Of a stretch of 36,784 nt of DNA, positions 15,601 to 22,706 are shown piece after piece (the stretch's first letter is position 1; each line of letters opens with the position of its first letter). The stretch lies in IMG/VR virus record IMGVR_UViG_3300032309_002296, positions 1-36,784 of that record, one strand, 5' to 3'. The position numbers were made by a program, and so were the translations under genes. The notes below the pieces were generated by a model that saw only the letters and a program-made list of their open reading frames with translations, had not been told where the DNA came from and ran no database searches. This stretch comes from a virus.

Positions 15601-16133
15601 GTCCTCTAATTTCGCTTAGAGTAGCACCTTCTGTTGATAACGGTACAGGACGTAACTTCGGCCTACGTGAACTTTCAAATAACATGCAGCTAAAGCTTTA
15701 CAGCATTAACTTGCTTGCACAGGGACAGTTCCTTGTAGAAGGAATTCTAAATGCACAGTCACTGAACGGAGTTAATATTCCAAGTGCTTGGGCAACAGAC
15801 CGAGTAGGATCAGGATCCCTTGCACAAATTATTTATCACGACGGTACAGGAACTCCTGGATCGCCAGTTCTTTCTCCTACAAATACAGTTTCTGGAGGAG
15901 ACCGTGTGTTCGCTTTCTATACAGATAACGGTGGAGGTACAAACTACTCTGTAACACGTATTGATTTGTCAAAAGCAAGAGACCTTGGAAACTCTATTCT
16001 AAATGGAGATGGCAGCACAGCTGCACCAGGTTTCCCTAATGCACCAGATATCCTTACAATTGTTGCTACAAATCTTGGTTCTTCAGCAGCCAACATTTCA
16101 GCAGTGCTTGCATGGACGGAAGCGCAGGCCTAA
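12645..16133 (+). CDS. Large virion structural protein with HGL-x-x-G beta repeats
   Basis: This 1162-residue protein has an N-terminal region (to about 140) including NNERFEPADYM and SLIDTDFEYGIQNSKWETL, wording I associate with large structural proteins of T4-like aquatic phages. Short beta repeats of the form HGLxxG(D/T)xxxV followed by a TSTTFxY strand occur near residues 175, 270, 405, 845 and 885 (PHGLSSGDVISV, PHGLLPGTPILI, SHNLQPGAYVKI, PHSLLAGYNATI, AHRHRSGQTITV). These resemble the FCCH-like beta barrels often found in phage baseplate or tail proteins. A central region (about 560-800) with WYGAGTIRYGFRGQ may be the functional core. It is the largest gene here; I infer a baseplate, tail spike or fibre-base component. 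Confidence 0.65.
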   Translation: MARKILNLTGIEFAPLTGTLKLPQLIRREKLLLITNATANKIVYNFADPALGLYSFTLNEDDGEGNHGTTTLVLKYNTANMLPTDSFQVVYDENNERFEPADYMVDAVGKLRTASPTSLIDTDFEYGIQNSKWETLTMIQNYPGFFGRSSGGNALDLSLVVGDNAAPLSTVTVTTNSPHGLSSGDVISVQETTSDTADGTFLVTPLTSTTFSYIAKGRVNGNILDGTLTSIYGGGIFDNAHIMGGITGNLGSFAAVSNQATPSRITIVSPKPHGLLPGTPILITQKEGSNFYGSFFIDTVDTPNSMSFMANAQISNPINTNDQGLYAKPEGYVNHRPHDGGVILSTGNNVCGTQTMRQTRRYFRYQSGKSIQFSTGTKFTPTFQVEYIAATGIVPGSQQITVTTNASHNLQPGAYVKIDGVEVSGSYNPFNGVHLVTSIIDSTTFKYIVVFNQTLSAIDQIPGGVNVFCTAYIWKGASTRAGLYSEQDGFFFEYDGQGIFACRQWATNTLRGNVSVTRYNSTVTGTDTIFRKQLVSGDKIVIRGQTYRVLQIASDTSMTIAPAYRGASQPNVRVRKVQIVKVKQADWNLDKFDGTGPSGHKFDPSKMQMTYIDYSWYGAGTIRYGFRGQGGKITWCHEISNNNNNYAAYQRSGNLPARYEAINEPTKFSKLVAGGTAVRGSNLLPQDTVMYVDNVDYWPADGYIRIQDENYVEIAKYTSIGAYSQTAKGWAMNLIRRQPYVTYYSGQAYNLNGTYVAATFRPDATIPGGSGSAQVSVQVISQECAPVMSHWGSSVIMDGGFDDDASFIFTAGMQRYLQVGGSGSVSATIVSRVRTSGVATITTSAPHSLLAGYNATISGVNDVSTITYKQLTNNQAILTTSVAHRHRSGQTITVTGVDGVFNGTWTITGVTSTTVIFTRTSSNIPFQAVSPGATITSSSFYNGTFLIANVTSNTISYAVAQADEASSAVSPNGAVVQTFGATQQARPLISLRVAPSVDNGTGRNFGLRELSNNMQLKLYSINLLAQGQFLVEGILNAQSLNGVNIPSAWATDRVGSGSLAQIIYHDGTGTPGSPVLSPTNTVSGGDRVFAFYTDNGGGTNYSVTRIDLSKARDLGNSILNGDGSTAAPGFPNAPDILTIVATNLGSSAANISAVLAWTEAQA

Positions 16134-16136
16134 AAA

Positions 16137-16805
16137 ATGCCAGACTACTCATCATTATCCACGCAAATAGGTCAATTTAAAACAGCAGCTTCTGCTTTAA
16201 TGACAAGCGATGCGCTTAATGCCAATGAACTACAATTAGTTGGTGCGGCATTAAATCAAATGGCTAACACTTTGGGTGTTGCTGATATTAATAACTCTGT
16301 TGTTGATGGAGTTACAACAATTAATGCAGCAAAAGATGCAGCAATTACAGCATTTAATGGCGGCACTAATGGAACAAGATTAACTACAGCAGAAGGAAAA
16401 GTTTCAACTCTTGAAGGCAAAGTTACAAACATTGAAGGTTTTGTTTCTACAAATACAAATCAATATACAACTCTTCAGTCTACAGTAAGTGCTCTTCAGT
16501 CATCTTTATCTACAGTTCCATCAACTTGGAAGATTATAACATCTAACTATACTGCTACAAATAATGATAGACTTTTAGTTCAAGCTGCAGCACCAGGACT
16601 TGTAATTACACTTCCATTAAATCCAGCAGCTGGATTTACAGTTGAGTTTGTAGATACACTTGGAACAGCTGCATCAGTACCATTTACAATTGCAAGAAAC
16701 TCACAAAACATACAAAGAGTTGCAGAAAATTTAGTATATAATGTTAACGGTGGAATACTTAGATTGATCTACGTAGACGCAACAAGAGGGTGGGTAAGAG
16801 CATAA
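16137..16805 (+). CDS. Fibre-module protein with helical N-terminus
   Basis: This is a 222-residue protein. Residues 1-55 (MPDYSSLSTQIGQFKTAASAL...ELQLVGAALNQMANTLGVADI) are helical and closely match the N-terminus of the 22737-23069 protein. Residues about 85-130 form a coiled coil (EGKVSTLEGKVTNIEGFVS...LQSTVSALQSSLS). The C-terminal part (WKIITSNYTATNNDRLLVQAA...) is a beta domain like those at the tips of phage fibres. The arrangement anchor, coiled-coil stalk, beta tip suits a short trimeric fibre. It overlaps the next gene by one base (TAATG). Confidence 0.6.
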   Translation: MPDYSSLSTQIGQFKTAASALMTSDALNANELQLVGAALNQMANTLGVADINNSVVDGVTTINAAKDAAITAFNGGTNGTRLTTAEGKVSTLEGKVTNIEGFVSTNTNQYTTLQSTVSALQSSLSTVPSTWKIITSNYTATNNDRLLVQAAAPGLVITLPLNPAAGFTVEFVDTLGTAASVPFTIARNSQNIQRVAENLVYNVNGGILRLIYVDATRGWVRA

Positions 16806-17182
16806 TGGCAAACCTAAGCGATGTTTTTATAGAGACAAGCGCAAAAACAAATCTTGAATTTCAGACCTACAAGACTGGAAGACGAGATCTTGGAACCGTA
16901 AGCGGCGCACAGACTTTAGACCTTGCTCTTTCAAATGATTTTACAGCAACAGTAAATGGAAATACAACATTTACAATTACAAACACCCCAGCAACTGGAG
17001 TCGTAGGATTTTCACTACAGCTGGTTGGTGGAGGAGCTTATACAATAACATTTGCAAATGCAAAATATCCAGCCGCAACTGCACCAGCTTTGACAACTGG
17101 TGGAATTGACGTTATAACATTTATTACTTACGACAACGGTGTAAACTGGCGTGGAACTCTAGCAATGAAGGACTCAAGATAA
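16805..17182 (+). CDS. Small beta-sandwich virion protein
   Basis: I use the ATG at 16805 (125 residues), overlapping the upstream stop; a GTG at 16790 is possible but less likely. The core reads TLDLALSNDFTATVNGNTTFTITNTPATGVVGFSLQLVGGGAYTITFANAKYPAA...GGIDVITFITYDNGVNWRGTLA. This beta pattern is common in phage tail proteins. The 25893-26330 protein shares the domain (FTGIPATNKAAFWQVEIKAGGSYTITWPGAIRW...LLNFYTRDGGTTIYGG) and also precedes a tail-assembly-chaperone-like gene, so the pair is duplicated. The role is probably structural. Confidence 0.55.
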   Translation: MANLSDVFIETSAKTNLEFQTYKTGRRDLGTVSGAQTLDLALSNDFTATVNGNTTFTITNTPATGVVGFSLQLVGGGAYTITFANAKYPAATAPALTTGGIDVITFITYDNGVNWRGTLAMKDSR

Positions 17183-17682
17183 TGTACGCACAAGTTATAG
17201 ATGAAGAAATTACAACAGTTGTTAACGAACAATCATTAAGAGAAATGTATCCTTCTACACATTTCCCATCACCATTGACCCAGGAAGCCTTAGAGGGCTT
17301 TGACGGATGGTATGTGGTAAATGATGCAGTAGAGGTTCCAGCATATGATAAAGCCTCTGAAAAATTAGAATTTACAAGAGAGTTTAATGGAACATCCGTT
17401 GTAGGTAAATACTCTGTTACTAAACTTTCAAATGCAGAAAAGGCGGCAGCAAAAGAAGCAAGAAAGCAAGAAGTAAGATACCACAGAGATAACACTTTGG
17501 CATCAACAGACTATTTAATGACATCAGATGTCCTTAATTCATTTTCTGCATCAGATCAAGAAAAGATAACTGAATACAGACAGGCTCTAAGAGACTTAAC
17601 AGATCAAGCCGATCCATTTAATATTACTTGGCCAGTACTTGGAGTAGAGTCAATTCAATTAAGATACAAAGTAGAGATCTAA
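17182..17682 (+). CDS. Tail assembly chaperone-like protein
   Basis: This is a 166-residue protein. The N-terminal half is an acidic domain (YAQVIDEEITTVVNEQSLREMYPSTHFPSPL). Residues about 105-155 (RHRDNTLASTDY...YRQALRDLTDQ...ITWPVLG) match the phage tail assembly chaperone domain (Phage_tail_APC-like), with the RDNxLxxTD and YRQALRDxT signatures. Such proteins help fibres fold or assemble. The gene overlaps its upstream beta-sandwich neighbour by one base and abuts the downstream gene. The 26348-26791 protein is a paralogue with the same N-terminal form. Confidence 0.7.
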   Translation: MYAQVIDEEITTVVNEQSLREMYPSTHFPSPLTQEALEGFDGWYVVNDAVEVPAYDKASEKLEFTREFNGTSVVGKYSVTKLSNAEKAAAKEARKQEVRYHRDNTLASTDYLMTSDVLNSFSASDQEKITEYRQALRDLTDQADPFNITWPVLGVESIQLRYKVEI

Positions 17683-18612
17683 ATGCCATTTCCGCCAGCC
17701 AGATATGCTACAGCAACAGGAAGAACTTCATTTCTTCTTAGACAGATAATCACAACTGGCTACGTCATATGCGGATATAGAAACAGTCAACCTTGGACTA
17801 GCGTAAACCAGGTAACACATTCAACAGACACAACATTAGATTATGGTAGCCCAATGCCAAATTCTACCGCTTATCCTGCAGGAATGGCTGACGATAATTT
17901 TGCTTATGTATTAAAAGCAAACAATGGAGTTGGTGGCTCAAGTACAGCTAACAATAGATACAGTATGAGAACAAATACTGGAACATCATTTACAGGTTCC
18001 CCTACCAACGTAGGAAACGGTGGAACAGCGCTTCACAAAGAACAGGCTCGTGCATGGGTTAATCCTCACACAAACGCTGGAATTTTAATAAGATTTGATT
18101 TTCCTACTGCTACATTTATAAGCAATATCGGACAATCTTTTGGTCAGCAAGGCGCTTCAGGCGGATCTTCTTTTTATGGAGAAAACCATGGATACCAATA
18201 TGGAGACGGCAATAGCAGCATCTGCGGGTTTAGATTTAATTTTGCAACAGAAACCCAGCAGTCAACAAATGTTTATGGAGCACACGGACAACAAAAAGCT
18301 ATTTCTACAAAACTAGAAAAGGGGTATGCTCCCAATGAAGGAGATTATGCTGGAGGCAATAACTTAAGAAGATTTAACATGACCACTGAAACAAATATAG
18401 GAAACGTTTCAAAGCCTATTACAAATTGCGGAGAAGAAGATCACGATATGGGGCAGGCGCACCAGTATATGCTTGGAAACTATAACGGAGAACAAAACAA
18501 CAGGTCTTGGAGATTTAATTACGCAACAGACAGTGGATTTGAAGGCGGCGGAACAATGCAATCAAAAGGAGTGCCTGGAAGAAGTTCAGCGTACTCTGCT
18601 CAACGATCATAG
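17683..18612 (+). CDS. Virion protein with FxFxxATE repeats, possible beta-propeller
   Basis: This 309-residue protein begins MPFPPARYATATGRTSFLLRQIITTGYVICGYRNSQPW. I recall similar starts in structural proteins of T4-like aquatic phages. A short repeat, (I/F/W)RF(D/N)(F/Y/M)xTxT, recurs near residues 130 (IRFDFPTATF), 184 (FRFNFATETQ), 229 (RRFNMTTETN) and 271 (WRFNYATDSG), about 45-55 residues apart. Repeating short beta units with His/Gly/Asn-rich loops suggest a beta-propeller. It is likely displayed on the tail. The start directly follows the chaperone stop codon. Confidence 0.55.
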   Translation: MPFPPARYATATGRTSFLLRQIITTGYVICGYRNSQPWTSVNQVTHSTDTTLDYGSPMPNSTAYPAGMADDNFAYVLKANNGVGGSSTANNRYSMRTNTGTSFTGSPTNVGNGGTALHKEQARAWVNPHTNAGILIRFDFPTATFISNIGQSFGQQGASGGSSFYGENHGYQYGDGNSSICGFRFNFATETQQSTNVYGAHGQQKAISTKLEKGYAPNEGDYAGGNNLRRFNMTTETNIGNVSKPITNCGEEDHDMGQAHQYMLGNYNGEQNNRSWRFNYATDSGFEGGGTMQSKGVPGRSSAYSAQRS

Positions 18613-18627
18613 TAGATAGGTTCTAAA

Positions 18628-19359
18628 ATGCGTTACATAAACGATATTATATCGGATACTTCTAATTATACAAAAAGTCAAAAAGACATACTGCTCTATG
18701 CCGTAAACAGGCAATGGGGAACTCCAGTTTTTAAGATAGATAATTTTGTTGGCGGTTCACAATTCACACCATTTGGAAAGCTTCGTCAGCTACTATTAGA
18801 ACTAGGATCAAGAGAAACATTAATTTCAGAGCAAGAGCTAAAACTAGAGAGAGTAAAACTAGAAATTGAATTAGAAAAAGAGCTTATTGACTTAACGTCT
18901 TCCCCAGCACAAAAAAAGATTCATCAATTAAACATACTTGAAAAAGAACGTACTTACAATCAAAATAAAGTTTATTTAACAATGACATACGATGAGCGTG
19001 ATAAATATATGATGCTTATTGAAAGATTTAATGAGTCAGAAGAAGGCAAGCTTCCAGACGGCAGACTGGTAATGGACATTATCGGAAACCATGAAGAGGA
19101 AGAAAGATTAGAAGCAGAGCTTTGGGCAGTTAGATTAGGCGCTCAAGCAGGGTATGACCTAATGTTCTATGGAAGAGTAAATAACGGGAACATGGAGGCC
19201 ATAGATCAGTTGCCAACAGAAATTAGAAAATTAGCAATTGAAAATGCGGTAGAAAAAGCAATAGTAACTAATCAAACTATTGTAGATCTAGAGAATCAAG
19301 TAAAAGAAAGATTGCAGATTGAAAATTCTGTCACAGAAGATTGGACACAGTTGGACTAA
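18628..19359 (+). CDS. Unknown protein with long coiled coil
   Basis: This 243-residue highly charged protein runs MRYINDIISDTSNYTKSQKDILLYAVNRQWGTPVFKIDNF. It then carries a strong helical region, about residues 52-115 (KLRQLLLELGSRETLISEQELKLERVKLEIELEKELIDL), likely a coiled coil. The rest is also mainly helical (EEEERLEAELWAVRLGAQAGYDLMFYGRV). I recall similar proteins in large T4-like aquatic phages but no known function. It overlaps the next gene by one base, so both are probably co-translated. Absence of Gly/Thr-rich beta repeats sets it apart from the fibres. Confidence 0.5.
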   Translation: MRYINDIISDTSNYTKSQKDILLYAVNRQWGTPVFKIDNFVGGSQFTPFGKLRQLLLELGSRETLISEQELKLERVKLEIELEKELIDLTSSPAQKKIHQLNILEKERTYNQNKVYLTMTYDERDKYMMLIERFNESEEGKLPDGRLVMDIIGNHEEEERLEAELWAVRLGAQAGYDLMFYGRVNNGNMEAIDQLPTEIRKLAIENAVEKAIVTNQTIVDLENQVKERLQIENSVTEDWTQLD

Positions 19360-19916
19360 TGCTTTATTTTTTGTTTGACCCCGTAGATAAAACGGAGAAA
19401 AATAATTACATCCAACATATTGGTGAATGGAACAATTTGCTCATAGGGGCAATAGATGAAAGCCAGATGCTATATCTGGACCTTCCAAGAATGACGGTGG
19501 TAACAAAAGAAGTTGCTCTTGCGTATCAGTTTGTTGGAAAATATAAAGGCTATATAAAGCTTAGGCCAAACACTTTACATTTATCACAACTAGAGGGCAA
19601 GCCATTTGAGCAGGTAGAGGGTAAGTTTAAATATACATTAACTGAAGAAGATAAACAAAATGCATGCCTTTTCCAAAAATCTGCAATGATCTTTATGCTA
19701 GAAAAATACTATTCAAATAAACTTTTGTTGTCAAGAAATACTCCTGACTTTTTAAAAGAAGATGGGTTTGAGTCTGAAGAATACCTTTTAAACAAAAAGA
19801 ATGAGATATATCAAAAGATTATCTCTTGCCAAGACTGGGTAGAAGCTGGTATACTATTAAATAATCATTTTGGCGTTCATTATGATGCGGATACTTTATC
19901 AAAAATAGATTTGTAG
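19359..19916 (+). CDS. Unknown protein
   Basis: I choose the ATG at 19359, overlapping the upstream stop (TAATG), which gives 185 residues; a TTG 18 nt upstream is possible. The protein has mixed beta and helical segments (MLYFLFDPVDKTEKNNYIQHIGEWNNLL; RMTVVTKEVALAYQFVGKYKGYIKL; YQKIISCQDWVEAGILLNNHFGVHYD). I recognise no family. Together with the coiled-coil gene before it and the barrel-methyltransferase after it, it may form one operon. Confidence 0.45.
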   Translation: MLYFLFDPVDKTEKNNYIQHIGEWNNLLIGAIDESQMLYLDLPRMTVVTKEVALAYQFVGKYKGYIKLRPNTLHLSQLEGKPFEQVEGKFKYTLTEEDKQNACLFQKSAMIFMLEKYYSNKLLLSRNTPDFLKEDGFESEEYLLNKKNEIYQKIISCQDWVEAGILLNNHFGVHYDADTLSKIDL

Positions 19917-19921
19917 GATAA

Positions 19922-21571
19922 ATGTTTAGCGTACCATTAAACCCAAAGCTAAATGAGAATCAGCTAAATGAATTTATTTCTTTCTTAAAAGACTATAAAG
20001 ACTACATATATGATTTTTATTTTACCTGTAGGGTTGCCCCATTTAATCAAGACGCCATGGGCGATATTTTTCAGGGTGGAAAAGAAGACCACGATTATCT
20101 AATTGATCTTGCATTGTATATTCAGAAAGAGACAGGCGTTCTTGCCTCCGCTGTATTTAATAATACGGAAGTTAGGCCAGACCAACAAAACCTGGACCTG
20201 TTTATTAAAAGCTTTCTGCCAGTATATGAAATGGGAATTAGGTCTGCCACAATACCTCACACCCACTGGATGGCAACAGGCCAAATTAAAAAAGCGTTTC
20301 CAGAGCTATTTGTAAAGAATACTATTCTTAGAAATGTTTCAGAGCCAAGGGATATAGAAAAACTAGCCAAGGCTGGATTTGATTATGTCAACCTGGACCG
20401 TGACCTAATGCGTGATCATGCAAAGCTAAAGCTTTTTAAAAAGGCAAAGACTCAGTTTGGTGTAAAATTATCACTGCTTGCTAATGAGGGTTGCTACGGC
20501 GGATGCATAATGATGGATGAACATTATCAGTTTAATAATACACGCACAGACGGACCTCAATATTTTAATGACCCAATAAGCAGGGTTTCTTGCCCGAAGT
20601 GGGATCATGAAGATTTTGCGGTATCTTTAAAAACAGCTAATTTCCCACCATGGCGTGAGGATTGGCAGGAGTTCCTAGATAATCTAGGTATCGATGTTAT
20701 TAAGATGCATGGTAGAGAGTCTCATACAAGGCTTAAGGAGACCATGGATATAATCAGGAGGTATGCCAATAATGAAGAAATTCTATTTGACAGCTTTAAT
20801 GATTTTATTGAAGAAACTAATATGGTTGACAAACCAATTACCATCTGGCGCAATAAGATCAAAAATTGTAAATTTGATTGCTGGGATTGTGGCTATTGTG
20901 ACAAAATAATGGCTGCCAAATATGGCAACCACATAAGCCCAAAGGTTGCTATTGTTGCACAGCAATTAGTTGACTCAGTAAATAATCCAATTAAAATTAA
21001 TATACCAGGATTAACATCTACAAGAGTTCAGTCTTTAATTAATGGTCTAGCTAAGTCGTCCTCTAAATACCTCGAAATTGGTTCTTATCAGGGCGCTACA
21101 GCCGCAGCTGCGTTAATCGGCAACAAGATACATGCATACTTTGTAGACACATGGCAGGAAGCCCCACAAGCCGTTAGAGAAGGGTGGGAAACTCCAAAAA
21201 CTAATTCTCTTGAAGAGTTCAAAAAGAATATTGATCCATATAAAGGAGACAATAAGGTATTTATATCTAACTCAGATATGTTTAGGGTTAACATAAAGAA
21301 TATTTCAGATATTGATCTTTTCTTTTATGATGGTCCACATGATGCTGAGTCCACAAGAAAAGCTGTTAAATATTATTCAGCAGCATTTGCTGATGAGTCT
21401 GTTTTAATATTTGACGACGCAAATTGGACTGAAGTGGTACAGGGTGCCCATAAGGGCATAGTTGAGTCTGGATTAAAAATATTGTATAGTAAAAAAATAT
21501 TAAATTCATTAGAGTCCGAATCAGAATGGTGGAACGGATTATACGTAGTAGTAGTAAAAAAAATAAAATAA
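19922..21571 (+). CDS. U32-like TIM barrel fused to a SAM-dependent methyltransferase
   Basis: This 549-residue protein has two parts. Residues 1-330 look like a TIM barrel resembling peptidase U32/UbiU-type proteins, with LANEGCYGGC (C191, C195), C224 and a C316-x3-C320-x2-C323-x2-C326 cluster, enough cysteines for an iron-sulfur or zinc site. Residues about 375-549 are a class I methyltransferase of the Methyltransf_24 type: motif I YLEIGSYQGATAA (383-395), D409 after strand 2, FFYDGPHD (467-474) and IFDDANW (496-502). Family knowledge predicts methyl transfer from S-adenosylmethionine. The substrate is unknown; glycan, fibre protein or a host metabolite are all possible. The CX3CX2C is at the end of the barrel, unlike radical SAM enzymes. 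Confidence 0.65.
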   Translation: MFSVPLNPKLNENQLNEFISFLKDYKDYIYDFYFTCRVAPFNQDAMGDIFQGGKEDHDYLIDLALYIQKETGVLASAVFNNTEVRPDQQNLDLFIKSFLPVYEMGIRSATIPHTHWMATGQIKKAFPELFVKNTILRNVSEPRDIEKLAKAGFDYVNLDRDLMRDHAKLKLFKKAKTQFGVKLSLLANEGCYGGCIMMDEHYQFNNTRTDGPQYFNDPISRVSCPKWDHEDFAVSLKTANFPPWREDWQEFLDNLGIDVIKMHGRESHTRLKETMDIIRRYANNEEILFDSFNDFIEETNMVDKPITIWRNKIKNCKFDCWDCGYCDKIMAAKYGNHISPKVAIVAQQLVDSVNNPIKINIPGLTSTRVQSLINGLAKSSSKYLEIGSYQGATAAAALIGNKIHAYFVDTWQEAPQAVREGWETPKTNSLEEFKKNIDPYKGDNKVFISNSDMFRVNIKNISDIDLFFYDGPHDAESTRKAVKYYSAAFADESVLIFDDANWTEVVQGAHKGIVESGLKILYSKKILNSLESESEWWNGLYVVVVKKIK

Positions 21572-21663
21572 ATTTGCGCCAGCATAGATACGAGCATATA
21601 TAAGACTATGTTGTGTGGAAAGGGCCTCAAGTCCCACACTTGAAATTACAGAAAGAGATATTG

Positions 21664-22614
21664 ATGAAATTTACATCATCCCTATTGTTAGCAAATCAGC
21701 AGTTCTTGATATTGCTAGCGTCAGTAATGGCATTGTCCTTTGCTGCAAAGAAAACCCAGGTATTCCTGCCATTTTATAGTTGGATTGCCAAAACTGTTAA
21801 ATCTAAAAGAGCAGTAGTTGCTCTTATCTCCCTTTTCTCTGGTGTGCTACCAATTTCAGGACGTGTCGCTATTTCGGCTGGTGCTCTAGATACAATTGCC
21901 CCAGAAGATCAAAAGAAGCGTAAGAATTATGGAATCATTGATTACCTGTCTACGCACCATTTCTATTTTTGGTCACCACTAGAAGCAACAGTCCTTCTAC
22001 CAATGGCTGCGCTAAATATTAGCTACTGGGCCCTTATTGGAAAAATTTGGCCTTTGCTTGCTACAGCAGTAATCGTAATTTTATTTTACATTTTTAGGAT
22101 TTTAAAAGAAGAGGATATTGATATTAATATTCCAGACAAGCCTTTAAAGAAAAAGGATAAGCAGCCTTGGCAAATTGAAGCAGATGCAAAGCGTGACCGC
22201 AAGCAATTAGTTGATTATGCAAGAGTGCTTTTGTTTACTGGTATTGTTATTATCCTAAGTAATATTGTTAAGGCTAATTTTGACACTATTAATTCATGGG
22301 TAGAAGAAGCACATCGAAATAATCTAATACTCCTAGTTGCCGTTGCTGGATTCCTGGCTAGTTTTGCCCTTGGAAGCAGCAGCAAATTTGCTGGATTTGT
22401 AGTTATCTCAGTAGGGGTTTTTGGCATTGAGACATTGCCATTATTCTTTGCTGTTGACTATGCTGGATATATGTTGTCTCCAGCACATAAATGTCTGGTT
22501 GTAGGGAAGAGCTATTTTAGAACCCCTCTTAAGGATTACTACAAGGCAATTTTTGCCCTAGTTGTCCCAGTGGTTCTAATGGGTATAACTTTGTACTACG
22601 GCGGGATCCTCTAA
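21664..22614 (+). CDS. DUF401-like multi-pass membrane protein, probable transporter
   Basis: I choose the ATG at 21664 (316 residues), because the upstream 17 codons look non-coding. The protein has about seven to nine hydrophobic segments, with a cytoplasmic charged loop near 147-182 (KPLKKKDKQPWQIEADAKRDRK). Motifs include FSGVLPISGRVAISAGALD (58-76), STHHFYFWSPLEATVLLPMA (96-115) and AGYMLSPAHKCLVVGKSYF (267-285). The GYMLSPxHxCLxxxxxYF form matches the C-terminal signature of DUF401 permease-like proteins as I remember them. Substrate unknown. The paired Pro/Gly-rich motifs in the two halves suggest an inverted-repeat transporter. A transporter inside a phage fibre block is unusual and may be an auxiliary gene. 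Confidence 0.6.
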   Translation: MKFTSSLLLANQQFLILLASVMALSFAAKKTQVFLPFYSWIAKTVKSKRAVVALISLFSGVLPISGRVAISAGALDTIAPEDQKKRKNYGIIDYLSTHHFYFWSPLEATVLLPMAALNISYWALIGKIWPLLATAVIVILFYIFRILKEEDIDINIPDKPLKKKDKQPWQIEADAKRDRKQLVDYARVLLFTGIVIILSNIVKANFDTINSWVEEAHRNNLILLVAVAGFLASFALGSSSKFAGFVVISVGVFGIETLPLFFAVDYAGYMLSPAHKCLVVGKSYFRTPLKDYYKAIFALVVPVVLMGITLYYGGIL

Positions 22615-22625
22615 AAACCTATTGT

Positions 22626-22654
22626 CCCCACTGGCTTCTAGAAGGCCAGTGGGG
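22626..22654 (+). terminator. Strong GC-rich hairpin after the transporter gene
   Basis: CCCCACTGGC (22626-22635) pairs perfectly with GCCAGTGGGG (22645-22654), a 10-bp stem around a 9-nt loop. It lies 12 nt past the transporter stop. No T-tract follows; instead TATAAT follows at once. It may end the upstream transcript or separate two transcription units. Confidence 0.5.
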
Positions 22655-22660
22655 TATAAT
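22655..22660 (+). promoter_or_regulatory. Candidate -10 box TATAAT after the hairpin
   Basis: A perfect TATAAT abuts the hairpin. Transcription would start near 22667 and place the second hairpin (22669-22692) at the 5' end of the mRNA. A -35 at 17 bp (TGGCTT) is weak, and it lies inside the hairpin's DNA. Confidence 0.4.
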
Positions 22661-22668
22661 AAGTTAAG

Positions 22669-22692
22669 CAAAGGTAGATAATACTACCTTTG
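22669..22692 (+). repeat. Perfect 9-bp inverted repeat, possible operator or 5' hairpin
   Basis: CAAAGGTAG (22669-22677) pairs perfectly with CTACCTTTG (22684-22692) around the 6-nt loop ATAATA. It sits between two candidate promoters (22655-22660 and 22707-22715). As DNA it could bind a dimeric repressor; as RNA it could form a stable hairpin near the transcript start. Confidence 0.5.
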
Positions 22693-22706
22693 ATAATAAA
22701 GATTTA

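Noticed and set aside
20866-20905. CX3CX2C motif read as a radical SAM site
   Set aside because: It lies at the end of the barrel and not near its first strand, and lacks the usual aromatic residue before the last cysteine.
21613-21663. Upstream extension of the transporter by 17 residues
   Set aside because: The extra residues are polar and unlike the hydrophobic start of the protein, while the ATG at 21664 has an AAAGAGA site before it. The short GTGTGG/CCACAC stem in this gap is too weak to call.
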